A stretch of DNA of 7,249 nucleotides from an uncultured Lachnospiraceae bacterium (lineage in GTDB: Bacteria; Bacillota; Clostridia; Lachnospirales; Lachnospiraceae): NCBI GenBank assembly GCA_947177925.1, contig CAMWWJ010000167.1, forward strand, positions 1-7,249, read 5' to 3'. Position 1 is the stretch's first letter; each line of letters starts with the position of its first letter. The notes under the pieces are model-generated. The model was not told the origin of the DNA. It searched no databases and saw only the letters and a list, made by a program, of their open reading frames with translations. Shown here piece by piece: positions 1 to 5,361 of this stretch. The position numbers and the translations under genes were made by a program.

Positions 1-648
1 GGCTACTGTAGTCTCGCCGTCAAAAGGCACATGTCCGGTAAGCATTTCAAACATAGTGCAGCCAAGAGAGTAAATATCGCTTTTTTCATCACTGAAGCCG
101 CCTCTTGCCTGCTCCGGTGAAGTATAATGCACAGAGCCCATCACATTGGAGGTAATGGTATTGCTTGTAGCTGCCTTGGCAATACCAAAATCCGTTACCT
201 TTACCTTACCGTCTCTGGCAATCATAATATTCTGGGGTTTGATATCCCGATGAATAATATTGTTATTATGTGCCGCTTCGATTCCCATGGATACCTGAAT
301 AGCAATGCTCACTGCTTCCTTTACGGAAAGACGCGCTTTCTTTTCAATATAATTTTTCAAGGTAATCCCTTCTACCAGCTCCATGACAATATAATAAATG
401 CCTTCTTCTTCTCCTACATCATAGACATTTACAATATTGGGGTGGGCAAGCCCCGCTGCTGCCTGTGCTTCAATACGGAACTTGGATACAAAATTTGTAT
501 TTTCATTAAATTCCTGTTTTAATACCTTAATGGCAACAAAACGGTTCAGCTTGTGACATTTCGCTTTATAAACATCACTCATTCCCCCTGTGCCGATTTT
601 TTCAAGAATTTCATAACGATCGCCTATTAACATTCCTATTTTTATCAT
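1..648 (-). CDS. prkC: PASTA-type Ser/Thr protein kinase PrkC (Stk), N-terminal kinase domain only, 3' part outside window
   Basis: Membrane-anchored eukaryotic-like Ser/Thr kinase; in this family the outer PASTA repeats sense muropeptides/lipid II and the inner kinase domain controls cell wall, growth and translation targets. Only 216 residues are visible, open at the window edge. Seen: glycine-rich loop IGTGGMS (residues 18-24), VAIK lysine K41, helix-C glutamate E60, HRDIKPQN catalytic loop (133-140, D135), DFG (153-155), a Thr/Ser-rich activation loop (about 157-176) and SPE (177-179), then DIYSLG (191-196). All catalytic residues are intact, so it should be active. The juxtamembrane segment, membrane helix and PASTA repeats would lie beyond position 1 and cannot be verified. 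The ATG at 648 overlaps the prpC stop as ATGA and has GAGGTGG just upstream. M6 (ATG at 633) is a possible alternative start but lacks an equally good site. Its partner phosphatase is directly upstream. Confidence 0.95.
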   Translation of the reverse strand, partial: MIKIGMLIGDRYEILEKIGTGGMSDVYKAKCHKLNRFVAIKVLKQEFNENTNFVSKFRIEAQAAAGLAHPNIVNVYDVGEEEGIYYIVMELVEGITLKNYIEKKARLSVKEAVSIAIQVSMGIEAAHNNNIIHRDIKPQNIMIARDGKVKVTDFGIAKAATSNTITSNVMGSVHYTSPEQARGGFSDEKSDIYSLGCTMFEMLTGHVPFDGETTVA

Positions 649-1391
649 CTTACCACCTCATCTGCAAAAGGTCTTACCAATATTACGGCAATATTGTCTT
701 TTCCACCATTGTTATTTGCCTGCCTGATCAACTCTTCTGCTATTTCATTGATTCCCCATTTATTGTTTACAATTTTTTTAATTTCTTCATCCTCCAACAT
801 ATTGCTTAAGCCGTCCGAACACAGCAATATGGTGTCAAAGGGCTTTAACTCTATCGTAAAGAAATCAATTTCCACATCATCCCTTACGCCGATTGCCCTT
901 GTAATAATATTCTTATCAGGATGGAGCCTTGCGTCTGCCCGGTCAATTGCTCCTAACCGGATCATTTCCTCTACCAGAGAATGGTCTTTTGTAATCTGCC
1001 GGATTTCTTCGGGACTGACTACGTAAAGCCTTGAGTCTCCCACATTGGCAACCTGAAGGTATCTTCCTATCACCGTTGCCACCACGACCGTAGTCCCCAT
1101 TCCCGCCAGGCTTGCATCCATGCTGGCTTCTCTCCGGACTCCTTTATTGGCTGCATCGATTGCTTTTTTTATAATTATGGTAGGATTTTTTTCAAAAGAA
1201 TTCCGGATTTCCGATACAATGGTCTCCACTGTATACTTGGAAGCAAAATCCCCCGCATTATGTCCTCCCATGCCGTCTGCTACAATGAAAAGATTCGGCA
1301 TATTTCCCTGAGGCTTTCCGGAAGCAAACACATAATCCTGATTCAGTTTTCTTTTACGGCCAACATCCGTCATTGCCACTGTCTTTAGCAC
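645..1391 (-). CDS. prpC: PP2C-family Ser/Thr protein phosphatase PrpC (Stp)
   Basis: Cytoplasmic Mn/Mg-dependent phosphatase that removes phosphate from PrkC and its substrates. The 248 residues are a normal length for bacterial single-domain PP2C. Motifs in order: a basic N-terminus with NQD (17-19), VADGMGGHNAG (37-47, metal ligands D39/G40), GMGTTVVVA (97-105), NVGDSRLY (116-123), DHSLVEEM (136-143), ITRAIG (163-168), CSDGLSNML (191-199, D193) and GGKDNIAVI (229-237, D232). The four aspartates expected to hold the metal core (D19, D39, D193, D232) are present. The start is GTG at 1391, inside the last codons of rlmN (7-nt overlap). It is chosen because AAGGAGG lies 7 nt upstream; the first ATG (M7, at 1373) has no comparable site. 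The stop overlaps the prkC start. The overlaps on both sides point to coupled translation within the operon. Confidence 0.97.
   Translation of the reverse strand: MLKTVAMTDVGRKRKLNQDYVFASGKPQGNMPNLFIVADGMGGHNAGDFASKYTVETIVSEIRNSFEKNPTIIIKKAIDAANKGVRREASMDASLAGMGTTVVVATVIGRYLQVANVGDSRLYVVSPEEIRQITKDHSLVEEMIRLGAIDRADARLHPDKNIITRAIGVRDDVEIDFFTIELKPFDTILLCSDGLSNMLEDEEIKKIVNNKWGINEIAEELIRQANNNGGKDNIAVILVRPFADEVVR
653..659 (-). promoter_or_regulatory. Ribosome-binding site of prkC, inside the end of prpC
   Basis: GAGGTGG, 4 nt before the ATG at 648, lies in the final prpC codons (Glu-Val-Val). Together with the ATGA stop/start overlap it supports the 648 start over the internal ATG at 633. Confidence 0.7.
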
Positions 1392-2440
1392 TGTGCTGCC
1401 TCCTTTTCCTTTTTATGCCGTCTTCGTAATTGCCCGCAGGCTCCGTCAATATCTCTGCCCATTTCCCTTCTAATAGTAACATTTATTCGATTTTTTTCAA
1501 GTTTATTTTTAAAACCTTCCACAAAACTTATGTTCGGCTGCTTAAAATTCCGCTCTAAAACAGGGTTTACCGGAATCAGATTTACATGACAGTTTATGGA
1601 CTTTGCCAGCCCTATAAGCTCCCTTGCATCCTCCGGCGTATCGTTCACACCTGCCACCATACTGTATTCAAACGTAATTCTCCTGCCTGTTCTTTCAAAG
1701 TAATATTTGCAGGCTTCCATCAATTGTTCAATAGTATAGCGTTCTGCAATGGGCATAAGTCTCCTTCTTTTTTCATCCGTTGCTCCATGAAGGGACAATG
1801 CCAGCGTAATCTGCAGCTTCTTATCCGCTAACTCCTTCATTTTGGGAACAATGCCACAGGTGGAAACCGTCACATTCCTCTGGCTTATATGAAGGCCGTA
1901 TTCATCTGTCAGCAATTGAATAAAAATAAGCAGGTTCTCAAAATTGTCCATAGGTTCTCCGGTTCCCATGACCACCACATTGGAAACCCGTTCCCCTGTC
2001 AATCGGGTAATCTTATAGATCTGATCCAGCATTTCCGAAGGCGTCAGATTCCGTTCCAGTCCATCCAGGGTGGATGCGCAGAATTTACATCCCATCCTGC
2101 AGCCTACCTGGGATGAAATACAGACACTGTTCCCATGCCTGTATTTCATCCATACGCTTTCCACCAGGTTACCGTCAGCTAACTGAAATAGATACTTTCT
2201 GGTGCCGTCTATGGCTGAGGTCTGAATATCTACAGCTTTTAAATTGGTAAGAAAAAATCTTTCCTTACATTTTTCCCTGAATTCTTTCTTTATATTAGTC
2301 ATCTCATCAAAATCTGAAACGAGCCTTTTATGAATCCACTCATAAATCTGATCCGCCCGGAAAGGCTTTTCTCCCATTTGTACGATTTCATGCTTCAATT
2401 GTTCTTTTGTCAGTGATTTTATATCTATTTGATTCCACAT
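1385..2440 (-). CDS. rlmN: Dual-specificity 23S rRNA (A2503-C2) / tRNA (A37-C2) methyltransferase RlmN, radical SAM
   Basis: Radical SAM enzyme that adds a methyl group to C2 of A2503 in 23S rRNA, at the peptide exit tunnel, and to A37 of some tRNAs. The 351 residues match the family length. Seen: an N-terminal accessory domain (about 1-95, with GEKPFRADQIYEW at 23-35), the iron-sulfur cysteines C114, C118 and C121 in a CxxxCxxC motif, GTGEPMDN (SAM binding), and SLHG followed by RRRLMPI. C335, in the DIDGACGQL segment, corresponds to the methyl-carrying cysteine (E. coli C355), and C107 to its partner (E. coli C118). Both are present, so full activity is expected. Cfr resistance enzymes share this fold, but the N-terminal domain and housekeeping context indicate RlmN. 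The protein ends in a short basic tail (about 338-346), whose last codons carry the prpC Shine-Dalgarno. The ATG start at 2440 lies 7 nt after rsmB. Confidence 0.97.
   Translation of the reverse strand: MWNQIDIKSLTKEQLKHEIVQMGEKPFRADQIYEWIHKRLVSDFDEMTNIKKEFREKCKERFFLTNLKAVDIQTSAIDGTRKYLFQLADGNLVESVWMKYRHGNSVCISSQVGCRMGCKFCASTLDGLERNLTPSEMLDQIYKITRLTGERVSNVVVMGTGEPMDNFENLLIFIQLLTDEYGLHISQRNVTVSTCGIVPKMKELADKKLQITLALSLHGATDEKRRRLMPIAERYTIEQLMEACKYYFERTGRRITFEYSMVAGVNDTPEDARELIGLAKSINCHVNLIPVNPVLERNFKQPNISFVEGFKNKLEKNRINVTIRREMGRDIDGACGQLRRRHKKEKEAAQC
1399..1405 (-). promoter_or_regulatory. Ribosome-binding site of prpC, decides the GTG start
   Basis: AAGGAGG, 7 nt before the GTG at 1391, lies entirely within the last codons of rlmN. 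It is the best match to the anti-Shine-Dalgarno among the sites examined here. It supports the GTG start over the ATG 18 nt downstream. Confidence 0.85.
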
Positions 2441-2444
2441 AGTA

Positions 2445-2449
2445 TCCTT
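2445..2449 (-). promoter_or_regulatory. Ribosome-binding site of rlmN, embedded in the rsmB stop codon
   Basis: AAGGA shares its first two bases with the TAA stop of rsmB and sits only 4 nt from the rlmN ATG, closer than usual. A ribosome ending rsmB would cover it, so coupling of the two methyltransferases is plausible. Confidence 0.6.
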
Positions 2450-3770
2450 ACTCTGCCCCGGCCTTTTCTTTCTTTTTACAAAAGCGGGCCATATAAAAGC
2501 CGTCGGATGGCTCTATTCCCGGAAGCAGCACCTTTTCTTCTTCCAATACAAAGGGCAGATGATTTAAAATGTAATCCCGGTTTTCCTGGTTTTCTTCTCT
2601 GCTGATGGTACAGGTGCTATAAATCAGCAGGCCGCCCTTTTTTACATAAGCGGATACCGTTTTCAGTATGTTCCGCTGCAATGCCGCAATATCCGTTAAA
2701 TCCTCTTTTGTAATCCGGTACTTGATATCTCCTTTTCTTCCGATGACTCCCAGTCCCGAACATGGTAAATCTGCAATGACTACATCCGCGCTTTCGAAAG
2801 CCGCTTCATCCGGGTTTGTAGCATCCCATACTCTGGTCTGTATATTTTTGTATCCGGTTCTTTCTATATTTTCTCTGATAAGACCTATCTTATAATCAGA
2901 AATGTCCCTTGCTTCCACCATTCCGGTTCCCTTCAACTTAGAAGCCGCATGAAGGGTTTTCCCTCCCGGAGCAGCACATACATCCAAAACCCGGTCGCCT
3001 TCTTTGATATGTGCCATTTCCACCACTTCCATGGAACCCAGATCCTGAACAATTAATTTTCCTTCTGCAAATCCCGGTACTTCTCTTACAGAATTTATAT
3101 TAGACAAATAATAAGCATATGCTAACTGATTGCTTTCCTTTACGGCAATCCCTTCTTTTTTCATTTGGGAGATCCATGCCTGTTTTTCTTCTTCAGGCAG
3201 CTCTTCCGGTATCCGGATGGTAACAGGTCTTTCCTGCAAAAGCCCTTTTAATACCCTTTCCGTTGTTTCCTCCCCGTAATCGGCAAGCCACATCCTTACG
3301 ATCCATAAGGGCATGGAATATGTAATGGACAGATATTCCTCAAGGGAATCCTCTCTGTTCGGATAGCTGATGCTTCCTTTGTTTCTGGAAATGCTTCGAA
3401 GCACGCCATTTACAAAGCCCTTTAAAGGCGCAAAGCCTTTTCTGACTGCCAGCTTTACTCCTTCATTGCAGGCTGCGGAATCCGGCACCGCTTCCATGAA
3501 CAAAATCTGATATGTGCTCATGCGGAGTATGGTGCGGATAACTGGTTTCATTTTGTCTGTTTTCGTCCTGGAAAACGTATTGATCACATAATCAATTCTG
3601 ATTAAATGCTCAATAGTTCCTTCACCAATGCGCTTTATAAAGGCTCTGTCCTTCCTGTCCAGATACGCATATTTATCAAGGACCTGCTTCATTACCAAAT
3701 GGCTGTATTTTTTGTGCTCTAAGATTTCCAAAAGCATTTCCAACAATATCTCTCTTGTATTAGTTGTCAC
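2448..3770 (-). CDS. rsmB: 16S rRNA (cytosine-967-C5)-methyltransferase RsmB, NusB domain plus NOL1/NOP2/Sun methylase
   Basis: SAM-dependent enzyme that forms m5C967 in 16S rRNA during 30S assembly. The 440 residues match the usual length. An N-terminal NusB-like all-helical RNA-binding domain (about 1-130, with KDRAFIKRI and a KGFVNGVLR end) is followed by a linker and a Rossmann methylase. Seen: VLDVCAAPGGKT (261-272, SAM motif I), ADLPCSGLGV (333-342; C337 acts in product release) and YSTCTI (384-389; C387 is the nucleophile). The two-cysteine arrangement is the hallmark of m5C RNA methylases, and NusB plus methylase is the RsmB architecture. The start is GTG at 3770 with GGAGG 8 nt upstream; the next in-frame Met is residue 12, inside the NusB domain. 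The 16S target position is inferred from family membership. It sits 47 nt after fmt, and its stop codon overlaps the rlmN ribosome-binding site. Confidence 0.96.
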   Translation of the reverse strand: MTTNTREILLEMLLEILEHKKYSHLVMKQVLDKYAYLDRKDRAFIKRIGEGTIEHLIRIDYVINTFSRTKTDKMKPVIRTILRMSTYQILFMEAVPDSAACNEGVKLAVRKGFAPLKGFVNGVLRSISRNKGSISYPNREDSLEEYLSITYSMPLWIVRMWLADYGEETTERVLKGLLQERPVTIRIPEELPEEEKQAWISQMKKEGIAVKESNQLAYAYYLSNINSVREVPGFAEGKLIVQDLGSMEVVEMAHIKEGDRVLDVCAAPGGKTLHAASKLKGTGMVEARDISDYKIGLIRENIERTGYKNIQTRVWDATNPDEAAFESADVVIADLPCSGLGVIGRKGDIKYRITKEDLTDIAALQRNILKTVSAYVKKGGLLIYSTCTISREENQENRDYILNHLPFVLEEEKVLLPGIEPSDGFYMARFCKKKEKAGAE

Positions 3771-3817
3771 GTCGCCTTCCTCCGCCGATACATCATAAAT
3801 CCTCTCTCTTTCCCCAT
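3767..3817 (-). other. 16-codon bridging ORF between fmt and rsmB, doubtful
   Basis: An ATG directly abuts the fmt stop (TAAATG) and opens a 16-codon frame (MGKERGFMMYRRRKAT). It ends at a TGA that overlaps the GTG start of rsmB as GTGA. The frame runs through the rsmB Shine-Dalgarno. No ribosome-binding site of its own is visible, so any translation would be by re-initiation after fmt. It could couple rsmB to fmt, or be chance in a 47-nt spacer. It is listed for its exact end-to-end fit, not as a gene. Confidence 0.2.
3779..3783 (-). promoter_or_regulatory. Ribosome-binding site of rsmB, decides the GTG start
   Basis: GGAGG, 8 nt before the GTG at 3770, in the fmt-rsmB spacer. No in-frame ATG lies near it, so the GTG is the only well-supported start. 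Confidence 0.8.
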
Positions 3818-4801
3818 TTAATTTTCAGCAGAAAGCAAGGTTCCCACTTTTATCTGCCGCCCCAGCAGGAATTCCTTTACTGTCATTCTCTTTTTTCCCT
3901 CAAGCTGTAATTCTACGATATTTAACAAATCTTTTCCGGTTTTTACATAGATTTCTTCTTTGGAAACAAAGCAGACTGTTCCGGGCTTTATGTTCTCCGG
4001 CTCCATTCCCTGCCCCTTTATCTTTTCAAGGACCTGTTCATCCTGTTCTGAAATGACCTGTCCTTTCCAAAGCTTTAATGTTTTGTTTCCGTATTTTGTA
4101 TAAGCGCTGGGCCAGGAATTTAACCCACGAATCAATCGTTCTATTTTCTCTGCATCCTCCTGCCAGTTAATCTGCCCTAAGGATTTGGTAAGCATTCTGG
4201 CATAGCAGCTTTCCTCATCCTTCTGTTTTTCCGGCTCTATGGTGCCGGCCTCAATGGCTTTAAGGGCTTCCACGATCAGCTTAGAGCCAGCCATGGCAAG
4301 CTTGTCATGAAGGGTTTCTCCCGTTTCTTCCTTATCAATGGACACTACCGTCTTAAGCAGCATATCTCCTGTATCAAGCCCTTTGTCCATCTGCATAATG
4401 GTAACTCCCGTTTCCGCCTCTCCATCCAAAATAACCCACTGGATAGGCGCTGCCCCTCTGTATTTGGGAAGCAGGGAGGCATGAATGTTCACAGCTCCGT
4501 ATTTTGGCAGATTTAATAGCTCTTCCGATAAAATCTGCCCAAAAGCGGCCACGATAAAAATATCCGCTTCCTGCTTTCTCAATATCTCTACCGCTTCCTG
4601 CTCCTTGATCTTTACGGGCTGGAATACCGGGATATTATGTTTTATGGCACATTCCTTTACCGGAGTATAGCTGACTTCCTTCCCTCTGCCCTTCTGCTTA
4701 TCCGGCTGCGTTACCACCAGTGTTACCTGATGTCCTGCTGCAAGAACTGCTTCCAGAGGTCCTACTGCAAAATCGGGAGTTCCCATATAAACTATTTTCA
4801 T
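3818..4801 (-). CDS. fmt: Methionyl-tRNA formyltransferase Fmt
   Basis: Transfers a formyl group from 10-formyltetrahydrofolate to Met-tRNA(fMet) so it can start translation. The 327 residues are slightly longer than the common size of about 310. Seen: the N-terminal MGTPDFAV (6-13), the substrate-loop segment DKQKGRGKE (34-42), the signature VNIHASLLPKYRGAAPI (104-120) and the GLDTGDM stretch (141-147). Catalytic N105, H107 and D143 are all present (E. coli N108, H110, D146). The C-terminal OB-like tRNA-binding domain runs from about residue 205 and includes LNSWPSAYTKY. An extra stretch around 250-275 (a charged, Gln/Glu-rich segment) probably accounts for the added length. The ATG at 4801 has only a distant GAGAGG about 12 nt upstream, so initiation may depend on ribosomes finishing def, 40 nt away. 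Def, which removes the formyl group again, lies directly upstream. Confidence 0.97.
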   Translation of the reverse strand: MKIVYMGTPDFAVGPLEAVLAAGHQVTLVVTQPDKQKGRGKEVSYTPVKECAIKHNIPVFQPVKIKEQEAVEILRKQEADIFIVAAFGQILSEELLNLPKYGAVNIHASLLPKYRGAAPIQWVILDGEAETGVTIMQMDKGLDTGDMLLKTVVSIDKEETGETLHDKLAMAGSKLIVEALKAIEAGTIEPEKQKDEESCYARMLTKSLGQINWQEDAEKIERLIRGLNSWPSAYTKYGNKTLKLWKGQVISEQDEQVLEKIKGQGMEPENIKPGTVCFVSKEEIYVKTGKDLLNIVELQLEGKKRMTVKEFLLGRQIKVGTLLSAEN

Positions 4802-4840
4802 CTTCTCACTTTTTCCTCTCTGCCCATCCGTTTACGCTTC

Positions 4841-5329
4841 TTATTCTTCCTCATCCTCCGGATCATAAGGCTCTGCATCCATCAGCTCACCTTCCACCAG
4901 TTCCACATACAGATGCCCGTCCAGATGAGCAATTTCATGGCAAAGCGCTCTTGCTAACAGCTCCGTTCCTTCCACTTCAATGGGCTCCATATGTTCATTA
5001 TAAGCGGATACCTTTACATAATTAGGCCTTGTGACCACGCCGGATTTTCCCGGTACAGACAAACAGGCTTCCTGTCCTGTCTGCTCACCGCTTGTTTCTA
5101 TAATAGTAGGATTGATCAGCAAAATAGGGTCTTCTCCCGTAGTATCAATAACCACGATTCTTTTCAGGATTCCCACCTGAGGCGCAGCAAGCCCTACTCC
5201 GCAGGCATCATACATGGTATCAAACATGTCATCAATCAGTTCTCTGGTTCTTTCCGTAACTTCCTTTACTTCCTTGCATTTTTTATTTAATACTTCGTCT
5301 CCGATTTCTCTAATATTTCGAATTGCCAT
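4841..5329 (-). CDS. def: Peptide deformylase Def, with variant motif II (EACLS) and motif III (HEIAH)
   Basis: Metalloenzyme (Fe2+ or another divalent metal) that removes the N-formyl group from nascent proteins at the ribosome exit. The 162 residues fit the family. Motif I GVGLAAPQVG (44-53) has the expected G46 and Q51. The metal ligands C89, H131 and H135 and catalytic E132 are all present, so activity is expected. Two positions depart from the usual consensus: motif II reads EACLSVPG rather than EGCLSVPG (A88), and motif III reads HEIAHLDG rather than HExDHLDG (A134). Neither changes a metal ligand. The C-terminus is a strongly acidic tail (about 151-162). The ATG at 5329 is supported by AAGGAG 8 nt upstream. 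The gene lies 32 nt after priA and 40 nt before fmt, its functional partner. Confidence 0.96.
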   Translation of the reverse strand: MAIRNIREIGDEVLNKKCKEVKEVTERTRELIDDMFDTMYDACGVGLAAPQVGILKRIVVIDTTGEDPILLINPTIIETSGEQTGQEACLSVPGKSGVVTRPNYVKVSAYNEHMEPIEVEGTELLARALCHEIAHLDGHLYVELVEGELMDAEPYDPEDEEE

Positions 5330-5337
5330 CTTTTTTA

Positions 5338-5343
5338 CTCCTT
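5338..5343 (-). promoter_or_regulatory. Ribosome-binding site of def
   Basis: AAGGAG, 8 nt before the def ATG at 5329, within the 32-nt priA-def spacer. This is a standard strong site and fixes the def start. Confidence 0.75.
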
Positions 5344-5361
5344 TTGTATCATATCCGTTCC

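Noticed and set aside
127..522. 131-codon plus-strand frame opposite the prkC kinase domain
   Set aside because: Its composition is that of a reverse shadow of the kinase gene, and the opposite strand encodes an intact, motif-complete kinase.
1385..2440. Possible Cfr-type antibiotic resistance methyltransferase
   Set aside because: Cfr shares the radical SAM core, but the N-terminal domain, motif wording and position between rsmB and prpC are those of housekeeping RlmN.
4802..4840. Possible terminator or hairpin in the def-fmt spacer
   Set aside because: No stable inverted repeat followed by a T-run is visible on the minus strand in this or the other spacers.
5348..5353. TATGAT on the minus strand before def as a possible promoter -10 element
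   Set aside because: At 17-18 nt upstream the best -35 candidate (ATGAAC) matches TTGACA at only three of six positions, and the genes are spaced as an operon.
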